Source of the DNA: Methanococcoides methylutens MM1
GTDB taxonomy: Archaea > Halobacteriota > Methanosarcinia > Methanosarcinales > Methanosarcinaceae
DNA length: 64,000 nt
Assembly: GCF_000970325.1 (NCBI RefSeq)
Contig: NZ_CP009518.1
Coordinates: forward strand, 1,674,001-1,738,000
Direction: 5' to 3'
Positions 40,324-50,247 of the stretch are shown piece after piece. Position 1 is the first letter of the stretch. Each line of letters opens with the position of its first letter. Below the pieces are notes generated by a model. That model had not been told where the DNA came from. It did not search any database and worked only from the letters and a program-made list of their open reading frames with translations. A program made the translations under genes and the position numbers.

Positions 40324-41670
40324 GTGAACGAAACTATAGAATCAATCAAAAGAATTAACTTGCGTTTATTCTTAGCGCTCCTTTTGACCGGCTTGATACC
40401 AACAGTATACACGACTGTACGTATATTTTTCCTTGGAAATCTCCCGAATGATTGGGGAATAAATATCGCCTCACAGCTCATGTGGGTCAATCTTCTCTAC
40501 GAAATATTACAGGAATCCCTGATTTTACCACTTTATTTCATACTTGGAAAAGCAATATCGAATACTAACGAGTTCACAAACCGCCTAAAGGGTAGCATGA
40601 TAGTGGTATTCTCGATATACACCGCCCTTTCAGTGCTTATATCCATATTCGCAGAGCCGATGGTGGTGGCAATGGCACAAACCCCCGAGTTGGTGAATGC
40701 TACAGTCTCATACATACGTCTGGAAACGATAGCATATATCTTCTTGACAATGTGGAAGTTCATAATGCTCATACTTCTTCTAATAGGAAGAGACAAACTA
40801 ATCTACATCGTGCTCGCAGTCCAAATGATCCTCACTATGCTATTGGATACATTGTTCATTTCAGAACTTGATTTTTCTCTGAACCTTGGAGTAAATGGTA
40901 TCGCAATAACCAACATAATAGTAAACATAATCCTCCTGGCAGTCTTTTTGATCCTGCTCAAGAACAATGAGAATATAGACATATTCCAGAAAAGCAGAAT
41001 CAGTTTTAGCTGGCTCAAACAATGGAAGGTAATTGCAGGTTATTCCGGTCTTGAGACGTTGGTACGAAATATAGCATTCATGTTTATGGTAGTGAGGATG
41101 GTAAATATCATCAGTGAACCAGGAACATTCTGGGTCACTAATAGCTTCATCTGGGGATGGTTACTGCTTCCGGTGCTACAACTGAGTGAACTGATAAAAA
41201 GTGATTGTTCTAAAAGCGAGGAGAATATTACCAGGAATTTCAGAGGATATATGGGAATCACAACCATAATAATTGCAGCATGGTTGGTGACAATACCACT
41301 ATGGGAACCGTTCATCAAGAATGTAATGAATATGGGAAATTATGAAGTGGTATTCCACCTTGTATTAATATCACTACCATTCTACATCATATTCGCATAC
41401 AACAACCTCATTGATTCAATATTTTATGGAATCGGGAAAACGGAATACATGTTGTTCCAATCCGTTTTAGTGAACACTATATTCTACGGTGCTCTTTTCA
41501 TTCTTTTCCAGATGGGAATATACAAACCCACATTGGAATTGATCACATTGATGTTCGCAGCAGGAATAGCAGCAGACTCAATACTCACATTTGTGATGTA
41601 CGGGTACCTATCTAAGAAAGGTAAAATCGTTCATAAATATGGGCTGGAGGGTTCGAGGGTCACAAATTAA
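40324..41670 (+). CDS. MATE-family multidrug/metabolite exporter
   Basis: A 448-residue membrane protein with about 12 helices. NDWGINIASQLMWVNLLYEILQESLILPLYFILGKAI and the mirrored second half (SFIWGWLLLPVLQLSELIKSD) fit the MATE fold. MATE proteins exchange cations for drugs or metabolites; the substrate here is unknown, and members this diverged in archaea are often called MATE-like. The start is GTG with AGGTGA five bases before it. It is monocistronic; a palindrome sits at its promoter. Confidence 0.75.
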   Translation: MNETIESIKRINLRLFLALLLTGLIPTVYTTVRIFFLGNLPNDWGINIASQLMWVNLLYEILQESLILPLYFILGKAISNTNEFTNRLKGSMIVVFSIYTALSVLISIFAEPMVVAMAQTPELVNATVSYIRLETIAYIFLTMWKFIMLILLLIGRDKLIYIVLAVQMILTMLLDTLFISELDFSLNLGVNGIAITNIIVNIILLAVFLILLKNNENIDIFQKSRISFSWLKQWKVIAGYSGLETLVRNIAFMFMVVRMVNIISEPGTFWVTNSFIWGWLLLPVLQLSELIKSDCSKSEENITRNFRGYMGITTIIIAAWLVTIPLWEPFIKNVMNMGNYEVVFHLVLISLPFYIIFAYNNLIDSIFYGIGKTEYMLFQSVLVNTIFYGALFILFQMGIYKPTLELITLMFAAGIAADSILTFVMYGYLSKKGKIVHKYGLEGSRVTN

Positions 41671-41865
41671 TCGAGATAATTTACTCCGAAGATAGCATTG
41701 TATACCGAATCTACAAAAACAGATAACCATTTATACAGTTTGAAACTATATTTCACTGTACTTCCAAAGCAAAAATACCATTCGGAAGGCTCAAGGGGAA
41801 GGGAATTATCGGGGAGCCTGTGCCGAAATGGAACTACAGAAAATCACTACGGAGGAGTCTCTAAA

Positions 41866-42396
41866 ATGATAAGTGAAAAGATGACAGATGCGCTTAACAC
41901 GCAGATCAATAAGGAAATGTATTCCGCATATCTTTACATGGCAATGTCAGCTTACAGCTCTAACATCGGGCTTAACGGATTTGCGAACTGGTTCATGGTC
42001 CAGTACCAGGAAGAGATGCTACACGCCATGAAGCTCTACAACTATGTTAGCGATCAGGGAGCACCTATCAAACTCATGCAGATCGACGAACCACCACAGG
42101 AGTTCGGCACTGCACTGGACATGCTCTATGCAACCCTTGAACATGAGCAGTTCATCACAAAGTCCATCAACGACCTCGTGGACCTTGCTATAGAAGAAAA
42201 GGACCATGCAACCCACATCTTCCTCCAGTGGTACATCACCGAGCAGATCGAGGAAGAGGGCAATGACAATGAGATCATCGACAAGCTCAAACTTGCAGGC
42301 GAGGAAGGTAACGGCCTGTTCATTATCGACAAGGAACTCTCAGCAAGGGTATTCAACCCGCCTGCAACAGTAACCGACTGGACACAGATCAGGTGA
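41866..42396 (+). CDS. ftnA: Ferritin
   Basis: A 176-residue ferritin that oxidises and stores iron in a 24-mer cage. Ferroxidase ligands are visible: Glu in NKEMYSAYLYMAM (about 17), E-E-M-L-H (about 50-53), Glu in EHEQFITKSI (about 94) and Gln in LQWYITEQIEEE (about 127). The start at 41866 has GGAGGAG eight bases upstream; the longer frame from 41698 has no such support. The stop shares the ribosome site (AGGTGA) of the next gene. Confidence 0.95.
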   Translation: MISEKMTDALNTQINKEMYSAYLYMAMSAYSSNIGLNGFANWFMVQYQEEMLHAMKLYNYVSDQGAPIKLMQIDEPPQEFGTALDMLYATLEHEQFITKSINDLVDLAIEEKDHATHIFLQWYITEQIEEEGNDNEIIDKLKLAGEEGNGLFIIDKELSARVFNPPATVTDWTQIR

Positions 42397-42401
42397 TATC
42401 A

Positions 42402-42761
42402 ATGACAGGAAACACAGAAGAAGTAAAGCAGGTAAAAGGCTCCATGCCAAAAGCCATCAAGATGGCAAAGGAAATGGACGATGACTTCGGCCAGGGACTT
42501 GCAGGGTTCTACAAAGCCATCTGGAAGGACAGGGAAGACGGGCTTTCAATGAAGAACAAGCACCTCATGGTTTTCGCCATAGCATGTTCAAAGAACAACA
42601 CCAATAGTGCCAAGAAGATCCTCGTGAAACTCAAGAAGCACGGTGCTACAAGGGCAGAGGTTCTGGACGCAATGATGATGGCAGCATGGACCGGGGGCAT
42701 CCAGAACTTTACTGACATCAGCACTGATGTGCTGCCTGAGATGGATAAACTTGGTTATTAA
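42402..42761 (+). CDS. Carboxymuconolactone decarboxylase-family (AhpD-like) protein
   Basis: A 119-residue helical protein: GLAGFYKAIWKDREDGLSMKNKHLMVFAIACSKNNTNSAKKILVKLKKHGATRAEVLDAMMMAAWTGG is the family block. Only the first Cys of the usual C-x-x-C is kept (ACSKNNTN), so a standard thiol relay is unlikely. It lies five bases after the ferritin stop, using a ribosome site (AGGTGA) that contains that stop, so the two are co-translated. A role in peroxide handling beside iron storage is plausible but unproved. Confidence 0.83.
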   Translation: MTGNTEEVKQVKGSMPKAIKMAKEMDDDFGQGLAGFYKAIWKDREDGLSMKNKHLMVFAIACSKNNTNSAKKILVKLKKHGATRAEVLDAMMMAAWTGGIQNFTDISTDVLPEMDKLGY

Positions 42762-42793
42762 GACCTGAGAAAGGGTCTTAACTTCTTTTTTAT
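42758..42793 (+). terminator. Intrinsic terminator of the ferritin operon
   Basis: TTAAGACC (42758-42765), loop of eight, GGTCTTAA (42774-42781) is a perfect 8-bp stem beginning at the stop codon, followed by CTTCTTTTTTA. Confidence 0.75.
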
Positions 42794-42837
42794 CGGATCG
42801 ATCTCAACCTGCCTTTTCCTTATAGCTAATTACACAT

Positions 42838-42906
42838 CCGGACCGGGAGGTAGCATTCCCCCGTACTGTCAGTGAGGTGTTGAGCATAGCTCATCACCTC
42901 GGTCCG
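42838..42906. ncRNA. Candidate structured RNA between convergent genes
   Basis: CGGACCG (42839-42845) pairs with CGGTCCG (42900-42906), closing a region that contains a long hairpin, GAGGTGTTGAGC (42874-42885), loop ATA, GCTCATCACCTC (42889-42900; one mismatch, outermost pair shared with the closing stem). A smaller GGGA/TCCC hairpin (42845-42860) sits beside it, so a three-way junction is possible. A TATA-like TTATAGC lies at 42820-42826 on the + strand. It follows the terminator of the ferritin operon, so it is not that operon's tail. On the other strand it would be the 3' end of the ahbC mRNA. No known family is recognised. Confidence 0.45.
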
Positions 42907-42928
42907 CGCTCCAGAAGCGAGATCTGGC

Positions 42929-44128
42929 TTAGTCGTCGTAATAACCGATCTCTTCCTTTGTCAGGTAACATGCAGGGTCATCTGCCCAGACATTGCCGTA
43001 CACAGCCTCAGCCCGTACACGGAAATTGCCGTTGCAGACATCGAACCACTTGCACTTTGCACACCTGTCGGCATTTTCCTTGATGAGAGGCTTCCTGTCC
43101 TTAAGACCTGACATAAGCTCATCGTCAAGGTCTGTCCAGATCTCACTGAACTTCCTTTCCTTCACATTGCCGAAGGTGTAGTGTCTCCAGAACTGGTCAG
43201 GGTGTACTGAACCATCCCATGAAACACAGCCAAAGCCGATGCCTGTGGAATTACCACGGTTCATCTGCAGAAGCTCGTAAACCTCATCTGCACGCTCAGG
43301 GTTCTCCTCTGCCAGCCTCATGTAGATGTACGGACCGTCACAGTGGTTGTCCACTGTCAGGACCTCAACAGGCAATCCCTTGTCATGAAGCTGCTTTGTG
43401 CGGTCCATGATCAGGTCCACCGTCTTGCGGCTGTCTTCCAGTGAGAGGTCATCATCGATGATCTTGGTACCCCTTCCGGCATAGACCAGATGATAGAAAC
43501 AGATGCGAGGGATGTTCTCTTCCTCGAGCATATCGAATATCGCAGGAATGTCAGCTACATTCTGCTTGTTAATGGTAAAACGCAGTCCCACCTTGATGCC
43601 TTCTCTCTGGCAGTTGCGAAGACCAGCCATTGCAGCATCGAAAGCACCTTTCATGCCACGAAACTTATCGTTGGTCTCACGCACACCATCAATGGAAATA
43701 CCCACATAGGAAAGACCGATCTTCTTGAGCGTCTTTGCCATTTCCTCGTCGATAAGAGTACCATTGGTGGAGATCACCGCACGCAGTCCTTTGGAGATCG
43801 CGTATTCGGCAAGCTCAGGAAGATCCTTGCGCATCAGCGGTTCGCCTCCTGAGAAAAGGACCACCGGTGAACCGAACTCTGCAAGGTCATTGATCAGTTC
43901 CTTGCCCTGCTCGGTGGTAAGTTCGTCCTTGTAATCAATGTCCTTTGATTGTGCATAGCAGTGAACACAGCGAAGGTTGCAGCGCCTGGTCACGTTCCAG
44001 ACAACAACAGGCTTCTTGTCCTTTGCGAATTGCAGCAGGTGTGAAGGAAGTCGTTTTGAATCACGCCCGTAACGAAGGGCGTCTGATGGTTCAACGGTCC
44101 CGCAATAGAGTTTTGAGATTCCTATCAT
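42929..44128 (-). CDS. ahbC: 12,18-didecarboxysiroheme deacetylase (radical SAM)
   Basis: A 399-residue radical SAM enzyme of the alternative heme pathway, which removes acetate side chains from didecarboxysiroheme to give Fe-coproporphyrin III. The N-terminus MIGISKLYCGTVEPSDALRYGR is typical of AhbC. The cluster motif is CNLRCVHCYAQS, followed by LFSGGEPLMR. The C-terminal SPASM-like Cys are in CAKCKWFDVCNGNFRVRAEA. The family's length is about 390-400. GGAGG is the ribosome site. It is the last gene of a cobA-hemD-ahbC operon. Confidence 0.9.
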   Translation of the reverse strand: MIGISKLYCGTVEPSDALRYGRDSKRLPSHLLQFAKDKKPVVVWNVTRRCNLRCVHCYAQSKDIDYKDELTTEQGKELINDLAEFGSPVVLFSGGEPLMRKDLPELAEYAISKGLRAVISTNGTLIDEEMAKTLKKIGLSYVGISIDGVRETNDKFRGMKGAFDAAMAGLRNCQREGIKVGLRFTINKQNVADIPAIFDMLEEENIPRICFYHLVYAGRGTKIIDDDLSLEDSRKTVDLIMDRTKQLHDKGLPVEVLTVDNHCDGPYIYMRLAEENPERADEVYELLQMNRGNSTGIGFGCVSWDGSVHPDQFWRHYTFGNVKERKFSEIWTDLDDELMSGLKDRKPLIKENADRCAKCKWFDVCNGNFRVRAEAVYGNVWADDPACYLTKEEIGYYDD

Positions 44129-44199
44129 TGTGATCCTCCTGCAATATTAGTCAATTGATTAAATTATTTGATTTCCGTTTTTCGTTTTAAAGATTTCAG

Positions 44200-45003
44200 T
44201 TAGTTGTTCTCAAGTGCTTCCTTAGCAACCCTGAGAATTTCCTTGAAAGTGTATTCATCAGGTGTGACGTTCACTTCAACCCCATGTTCCTTCAGGGTAT
44301 TGGCGGTTGGAATGCCGATGGCAGCCACAAGTGAATCTGCAAGGACTTCCCTGATCTCCTCGCCTGCTCCCATTGATCCTGCCTGATCGAAGAAACTGCG
44401 TACCATCATGGAGCTTGTAAATGCAAAGACATCGATCTCCCTGTTGAGGCTTCTGGTAATAAGCTCCTCCTGAAGTGGTCCCTTTGGCATGGTCAGGGTA
44501 TAGACCTTTGTCTCAAGCACGTTAGCACCGCAATCCCTGAGGCCGGTGATCAGCAGTGTTGAACCGTAAGCACTCCTTGCAGTATCGATGTTCTTGCCTT
44601 TCACATCAGGACAGAGGTATTCCACCAATCCTTCCGAGCTGTAGACTCCAGGCATGCCCAGAACATCCACACCAAGCTTTTCCAGCTGTTTGCGGGTGGT
44701 CGGGCCGATTGCGATCACTTTGGTCTCGTTGAGAGCTTCGATGAATTCATCACGCCTGTCCTCCGGGATCTTGTCCAGAGTGAAATCAATGCCATTGGCA
44801 CTTGTAAATATCACATAATCGGACCTGCGTGAGAATACATTCTCTGTGAACTCGTCGAAGTACTCATCCTTCATGGCCTCAAGCTCGATCATGGGAACGG
44901 CCACTACGTCGAAACCAAAGGATTCCGCAAGTTTTCGGGAACCTGACACATATCCCTGAGGTCTCATGATTGCAATTACAGGCTTACGATCAGTTGCATC
45001 CAT
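44200..45003 (-). CDS. hemD: Uroporphyrinogen-III synthase
   Basis: A 267-residue enzyme that cyclises hydroxymethylbilane into uroporphyrinogen III, the precursor of siroheme, F430, B12 and heme. The weakly conserved family is recognised by VIAIMRPQGYVSGSRKLAESFGFDVVAVPMIEL, DYVIFTSANGIDF, KVIAIGPTTRKQLEKLGV and DVFAFTSSMMVRSFFDQAG. Its position between cobA and ahbC supports this. It starts 80 bases after the cobA stop, and the ahbC start lies 71 bases beyond its own stop. Confidence 0.93.
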   Translation of the reverse strand: MDATDRKPVIAIMRPQGYVSGSRKLAESFGFDVVAVPMIELEAMKDEYFDEFTENVFSRRSDYVIFTSANGIDFTLDKIPEDRRDEFIEALNETKVIAIGPTTRKQLEKLGVDVLGMPGVYSSEGLVEYLCPDVKGKNIDTARSAYGSTLLITGLRDCGANVLETKVYTLTMPKGPLQEELITRSLNREIDVFAFTSSMMVRSFFDQAGSMGAGEEIREVLADSLVAAIGIPTANTLKEHGVEVNVTPDEYTFKEILRVAKEALENN

Positions 45004-45083
45004 ATGAACATCTCTTAATTATCAAATATAAATTATCGAATATCACTTAAAATTTTACTATCGAGTAGCAATTTGCGAACTCT

Positions 45084-45836
45084 TCAGATCATGGAACCGA
45101 GTATCTCATGCAGCTTGACAACGTCACCAATTACGGTAAGTGCCGGTGCCTTTACATTCTGCTCCTTTGAGATCTGTGCGATGGTACCGACAGTACCGAC
45201 TGTCACGCGCTGGTCAGGCCGTGTTCCTCTTTCCACCATTGCAACAGGTGTCTCCGGGTCCTTTCCGAATTTCATGAGCTCGTTCATGTTGCGCTCAAGC
45301 ATCTTGACGCCCATGAAGATAACAATTGTGCCGCCAAAAGCTGCAAGTGTCTCCCAGTCAAGGGCTGTCTCTTCCTTGGTCGGGTCCTCATGTCCTGTGA
45401 TGAAGGTCACCATTGAAGCATGGTCCCTGTGGGTTACCGGAATGCCTGCATAGGCTGTGGCTGCAAGTGCGGATGTGATACCAGGTACTACTTCGAACTC
45501 AATGCCTGCTTTGACAAGTTCCTCGGCCTCTTCTCCACCACGACCGAACATGTACGGGTCGCCGCCCTTAAGACGAAGCACATTCTTGCCTTCCTTTGCC
45601 TTCTCAACGATCACATCGTTGATCTCGCTCTGGGTTAGTGTATGATCACCTGCATGTTTGCCGGCATCTATCTTTTCAGCTTCTTCAGGCATGGTATCCA
45701 GGATCTGTTTTCCAGGAAGCTGGTCATAAACGATGACATCAGCTGTGTCCATAAGTCTGCGTGCCTTCAGGGTCATCAGTTCAGGGTCACCGGGACCTGA
45801 GCCTACAAGATATACTTTTCCGTATTTTTGAGCCAT
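45084..45836 (-). CDS. cobA: Uroporphyrinogen-III C-methyltransferase (SUMT)
   Basis: A 250-residue SAM-dependent enzyme that doubly methylates uroporphyrinogen III to precorrin-2, the branch point to siroheme, cobalamin and F430. Family marks: KVYLVGSGPGDPELMTLKA at the start, YDQLPG, RLKGGDPYMFGRGGEEAEEL, VVPGITSALAATAYAGIPVTHRDHAS, and GTRPDQRVTVGT. The start at 45836 (MAQKYGK) matches the family; the frame also runs to a TTG at 45854. It is the first gene of the cobA-hemD-ahbC operon. A separate siroheme-type oxidase/ferrochelatase is not in this window. Confidence 0.95.
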   Translation of the reverse strand: MAQKYGKVYLVGSGPGDPELMTLKARRLMDTADVIVYDQLPGKQILDTMPEEAEKIDAGKHAGDHTLTQSEINDVIVEKAKEGKNVLRLKGGDPYMFGRGGEEAEELVKAGIEFEVVPGITSALAATAYAGIPVTHRDHASMVTFITGHEDPTKEETALDWETLAAFGGTIVIFMGVKMLERNMNELMKFGKDPETPVAMVERGTRPDQRVTVGTVGTIAQISKEQNVKAPALTVIGDVVKLHEILGSMI

Positions 45837-46035
45837 ATTACCAGATATCCTCAATTTCTATTTTCTGATGGTAAGAACTTGATACAATAAATAGATTGAT
45901 ACTATATTCTAAGGGGTGGCAACGAAACATTAAGAACAAAAGCCCTTCAGCATTTGCAAGTATTAAGATCTGAAGAAAAAAGGCCGGAGAAAGAAAACAG
46001 GAAGTTACCCAAAAAAACGGGCAACATGAAAGCGA

Positions 46036-46434
46036 TCAGTCCTTCTCCAAAATATAAAGAAGCATTTCCTTGTTAAGCTTGCTTTCGCGTGAAAGTCTCT
46101 CAGCGACCTCCTCGTCTGCGATACCTTCAGATTTCATCTCCTTTATCCTCTCAATGACAGCAGGAGAGATACTGTAGTACTCATTGATGTCCTTCCTGTG
46201 ACCCCATACATCGCCTTCAACAAGTCTTATACCCTGCATATCCAGGAACATTTCTATGGATTTGGACACGGTACGGCGATATGATGTCGGGATCTGGATG
46301 ACCTCCACGTCCTTGCACCTTTTTATAAGGGTGAAAATATCCTCGTTGGATGGCCTGAATGCAAGATGGATAACTTGTTCGCCAGCGTCTAGATTTGGAA
46401 TTTCGTCTCTTTTACTTACGACTCTGATTTTCAT
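46036..46434 (-). CDS. DUF1699 family protein
   Basis: A 132-residue cytoplasmic protein of the DUF1699 family, found mainly in methanogens: MKIRVVSKRDEIPNLDAGEQVIHLAFRPSNEDIFTLIKRCKDVEVIQIPTSYRRTVSKSIEMFLDMQGIRLVEGDVWGHRKD. The C-terminal helices could bind DNA or RNA (a helix-turn-helix-like ISPAVIERIKEMKSEGIADEEVAERL), but no function is known. GGGGTG is the ribosome site. It seems to be transcribed alone; the 45837-46035 stretch beside it is empty. Confidence 0.87.
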   Translation of the reverse strand: MKIRVVSKRDEIPNLDAGEQVIHLAFRPSNEDIFTLIKRCKDVEVIQIPTSYRRTVSKSIEMFLDMQGIRLVEGDVWGHRKDINEYYSISPAVIERIKEMKSEGIADEEVAERLSRESKLNKEMLLYILEKD

Positions 46435-46537
46435 ATAAGCACCCCATTATATTCAAACTGTTAGAAATAACTTAGTAAATTAATTGTTGGGGCTTACCTA
46501 TTAAATAATTAACGATTGAAAAGTTATTTAGGAACTT

Positions 46538-47818
46538 TCAATCGTTGAGCCTGAGCTTTACTGAATCAGCATGAGCCTGCAGCCCTTCCTTTTCAGCAAG
46601 AGCAATGATGGTTTCACCAATTGAACCAAGACCTTCCTTTGTGATCTTCTGTATGGTGGAATACTTCAGGAAGTGGTGGATGTTAAGACCGGAGTAAAGC
46701 TTTGGATAACCGGCTGTCGGGAGCACGTGGTTCGTGCCTGATGCATAATCACCTGCTGCCACCGGAGCATAATTGCCTACAAAGATGGAACCCGCGTTCT
46801 CGATCATCTCAAGGACTGAATCATCATCCTTCACCATGATCTCAAGGTGCTCAGGTGCAAAGTCATTGGAAATTGCAATGCATTCATCCATTGTATCGGT
46901 CACGATGATCGCCGCATTCTCAAGGGAAGAATCAACGATCTCCTTACGTACAGCAGCATCAGCCTGCTTTTTAACCTCAGCGTTCGTCTGCTCTGCCAGT
47001 TCAGCAGAAGTTGTCACAAGAACTGAAACAGACTTCGGATCGTGCTCTGCCTGTGCAAGGATATCGGATGCGATCATACCAGCATCTGCAGAATCGTCTG
47101 CAATGATAAGTACCTCGCTTGGCCCTGCAGGGAAATCGATCTCTGCTTTATCCCTCACCATCATCTTGGCAACGGTAACAAAGACATTTCCGGGACCTAC
47201 TATCTTGGCGACCTTCAATACGGATTCCGTACCATAGGCCATTGCTGCGATGGCCTGGACACCGCCAAGCTTGTAAATGTGATCTGCACCTGCGACCTTG
47301 CCTGCTGCAAGTGTAAGCGGGTTCACCTTTCCATCAGGTCCGGGTGGTGTGCACATTACAACGCTCTTGACACCTGCCACCTTTGCAGGAATGATCGTCA
47401 TGAGCGCAGTTGAAGGATAGGAAGCCCTGCCTCCCGGCACATAGGCACCAACAGATGCAAGAGGTGTTGCCATCTGGCCAAGTTTGATACCAGGAGTAGG
47501 TTCGATGAACCATGTCTTCTCCGGAAGTTGTGCTGCATGGAAGTTCCTGATATTCTCTGCTGCGATCTCGAGGTGTCTGATAAGCTCAGCATCAACAAGA
47601 CCCATTGCCTCTTCCATCTCCTCAGGAGTAACTTCAATGGCCTGGATATCTGCTTTGTCAAACTTCTTTGTGTATTCACGCAGTCCGTCGTCACCTTTTT
47701 CCTGCACGTCATGGAGTATTGCTGAAACGGTCTCAGATACGTCCATCAGCTCTCCTGTGCGGTCAAGAAGCTTATCCAGCTCTTCTTCGGTGACATCGGA
47801 TAGGTGTTTGTACAGCAT
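46538..47818 (-). CDS. hisD: Histidinol dehydrogenase
   Basis: A 426-residue Zn-dependent enzyme making the last two oxidation steps of histidine synthesis (histidinol to histidine, using NAD). Family motifs: [28 protein letters not shown]-type NAD contacts, [30 protein letters not shown], and the metal ligands in AQAEHDP and FAPEHLEIM, with the last His in [12 protein letters not shown]. Length and order match the family. It has a GAGATGATC-type ribosome site and stands alone, not in a his operon. Confidence 0.96.
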   Translation of the reverse strand: MLYKHLSDVTEEELDKLLDRTGELMDVSETVSAILHDVQEKGDDGLREYTKKFDKADIQAIEVTPEEMEEAMGLVDAELIRHLEIAAENIRNFHAAQLPEKTWFIEPTPGIKLGQMATPLASVGAYVPGGRASYPSTALMTIIPAKVAGVKSVVMCTPPGPDGKVNPLTLAAGKVAGADHIYKLGGVQAIAAMAYGTESVLKVAKIVGPGNVFVTVAKMMVRDKAEIDFPAGPSEVLIIADDSADAGMIASDILAQAEHDPKSVSVLVTTSAELAEQTNAEVKKQADAAVRKEIVDSSLENAAIIVTDTMDECIAISNDFAPEHLEIMVKDDDSVLEMIENAGSIFVGNYAPVAAGDYASGTNHVLPTAGYPKLYSGLNIHHFLKYSTIQKITKEGLGSIGETIIALAEKEGLQAHADSVKLRLND

Positions 47819-47911
47819 ATGATCATCTCATTATTGGGGTAAAACAGGACAGGAAATACACCACATATTGCAGTTTGTAGTAAGTCCGCCCCGCATTGAA
47901 TTGGAAAAACA

Positions 47912-50131
47912 TTACTGGAAATCACTGAATGTTTTCTGCTCTTTGTCCAGTAATGTATCTAGAGTATTTGAATTTATAGGTGTGCTCTTACCGACTTTAT
48001 CCTTAACACGAACACCGATGTTCGAAAGGATATTCGCAGCCACCTTCGGCCCGACCAGTTTAGATAGCACAGAATATTCTGCCTTCTTGAGCTCTGCCAG
48101 TGACACGAATCCGGCCTCATAGAGCTTACGTGCACGCACACGTCCGACACCCCTGATGCTGACAAGCTGCATGAGCTCAGGACTGGCACCGTAATGTATC
48201 CTCTTCTCAAGGCCGTGGGCATGGGAAGAATGTTCAACCTTCAGAAGTTCTGCCAGCTTCGTGGTCGCATGCATCAGCCACTCAGCAGTATCCGCAAGAG
48301 CATGGATATCACCCTCACCAACATTGAAGTGCTGAGTGATATCGTCTGCAGGGATCTCGCGGATCCACTCATCCAGCAGCATTGCGGTCTTCACCTCTCC
48401 CAGGAACCACTCATAATCGATAGCCTTGAACTCATTCGGGATCTCGATGAAATCATCACTATGTGACATCACGAAATCATTGACCCTTGCATAATCAGCG
48501 CTTCGCATGTACAACTGCCTCATATCCGGTGTACTGCATACAAGGTGAAGCAGCGTCATATCGTTCACATTAACAGCCTTTTTCAGCCCGTCCACGATCT
48601 TTGCCCCTGACATCGGATCGATATAGAGCATGGAAACAAGTTTCCCAAGCTGGGTCGAGCTTAGGGAGATCGGGTCATGAGATTCATCCTTTACGACCAT
48701 TTCGTGTTCTGCCAGGTACTCGATACAATCGTCAATGACCTCCTCAAGGCTCCATGTATCCTGCTGGAAAGCAAAGAACGTCGAACCCATGAACTCCATC
48801 ATCTGCTTCCTGTCAGATGCAAATCCGTTCACAATTGTCGAAAGAACGTGTGTCCTCAGTGCATTTTCAGTTCCAAGTTTTGACCATATATCCTCTGCAT
48901 CAGCTTCAACATAGTTCTCCAGCAACTGCTCGAATTCCGCATATTCCTTAGCAAGCAGCACAGATTCTCCATAAGGATCGAGATGGGGACGCCCTGCCCT
49001 TCCTGCCATCTGCTTGTATTCGAGCACAGGTATCGGCTGCATCCCGAAATTCGCATCGAACCTGCGGTAGTTCCTGACGATCACCCTCCTTGCAGGAAGG
49101 TTCAGCCCCGCTGCCAGCGTAGGAGTACTAGAGATCACCTTGATAAGGTTCTGCCTGAAGCCGTCTTCCACAATCTTCCTATGAGATGAGTTAAGTCCTG
49201 CGTGATGGAAAGCAACGCCTTTACGTATACAATTTGCAAGCACCTTTGCCGTATCGGTCTCACCTGTGGATTCCACCTCTTCTGCCATCACTGCCAGTTT
49301 CCCGAGAATCTCGCGGTCAAGCAACTTCACGACCTTGTTAGACGAAGTCTTTGCAAATCCCGTACAATTTCTGCGGCTGCTCTCAAAGACAAGGCATTGG
49401 CCACCTTCGCTGATCGTGTCAAGCACAAGGTTTGTGGCATTATCCTTGTCCCGCCGCTCTATTTTCTTCTGCTTTCCCAAAAAGTTGATAGCCTCACCAA
49501 AGAAAACGCCCTCATGCAGGTCGGTAGGCCTCCACTCGCTTAAGACAAGAGATGCCTCCAGCCAATCTGCCATCTCCCGGGCATTGCCTACTGTGGCAGA
49601 AAGTGCAATTATCTGGCAATCCGGATTCAGGCGCATAAGTTTTGTTATGGTGACCTCAAGTGTAGGACCCCTGTTCTTGGAATCCAGCAGGTGTACCTCG
49701 TCCACAACGATAGTTGTGATCTCTTCCATCCATGAGGTCCCGTTACGGAGCAGGGAATCGGTCTTTTCCGAGGTTGCGACAATGATGTCGTTCGCTCCCA
49801 GCCATTCATCCCTTGAATCAAAATCCCCTGTGGATATGCCGACCTTTATACCAAAAGGTGCAAGTTCCCTGAAGCGGTCGAACTTCTCAGAAGCAAGTGC
49901 CCGAAGCGGAACTATGTAGAGTGCTTTCCCACCGTTGCGTATAGCTTTCAGCATTGCAAGCTCTGCAAGGAGTGTCTTCCCTGAAGCTGTGGGTATCGCA
50001 GCAAGAAGGTTCTTTCCTTCAAGAAGACCGTTATCAACAGCTTCAGCCTGTGGAGGATACAACTCCTTGATGCCTGAATCTTCGTAAAAACGGATGATAT
50101 CTTCGGGAATGTCAAGCTCTTTTATCAGCAT
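47912..50131 (-). CDS. hel308: ATP-dependent DNA helicase Hel308
   Basis: A 739-residue superfamily 2 helicase that unwinds forked DNA at stalled replication forks, moving 3'-5'. Motifs in order: Q-motif PPQAEAV, Walker [14 protein letters not shown] (about 45-57), DEVH (about 145-148), [15 protein letters not shown] (motif VI, about 382), then the winged helix, ratchet domain and a C-terminal helix-hairpin-helix ([18 protein letters not shown]). The size is as expected. GTGATG is the ribosome site. Confidence 0.96.
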   Translation of the reverse strand: MLIKELDIPEDIIRFYEDSGIKELYPPQAEAVDNGLLEGKNLLAAIPTASGKTLLAELAMLKAIRNGGKALYIVPLRALASEKFDRFRELAPFGIKVGISTGDFDSRDEWLGANDIIVATSEKTDSLLRNGTSWMEEITTIVVDEVHLLDSKNRGPTLEVTITKLMRLNPDCQIIALSATVGNAREMADWLEASLVLSEWRPTDLHEGVFFGEAINFLGKQKKIERRDKDNATNLVLDTISEGGQCLVFESSRRNCTGFAKTSSNKVVKLLDREILGKLAVMAEEVESTGETDTAKVLANCIRKGVAFHHAGLNSSHRKIVEDGFRQNLIKVISSTPTLAAGLNLPARRVIVRNYRRFDANFGMQPIPVLEYKQMAGRAGRPHLDPYGESVLLAKEYAEFEQLLENYVEADAEDIWSKLGTENALRTHVLSTIVNGFASDRKQMMEFMGSTFFAFQQDTWSLEEVIDDCIEYLAEHEMVVKDESHDPISLSSTQLGKLVSMLYIDPMSGAKIVDGLKKAVNVNDMTLLHLVCSTPDMRQLYMRSADYARVNDFVMSHSDDFIEIPNEFKAIDYEWFLGEVKTAMLLDEWIREIPADDITQHFNVGEGDIHALADTAEWLMHATTKLAELLKVEHSSHAHGLEKRIHYGASPELMQLVSIRGVGRVRARKLYEAGFVSLAELKKAEYSVLSKLVGPKVAANILSNIGVRVKDKVGKSTPINSNTLDTLLDKEQKTFSDFQ

Positions 50132-50247
50132 GGGAATTTCACATCACTTTACAGCGATTGCTCATGTATCGTATAAGTTAATTTCGTAGGATCGGTGACT
50201 GGCATCTGTTACAAAAGACTAAATAATCCAGGGTTCTACACCTTTTG

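Noticed and set aside
49266-49919. A 217-codon plus-strand frame inside hel308
   Set aside because: Ser-rich complement of the helicase coding sequence; the helicase motifs on the minus strand are unambiguous.
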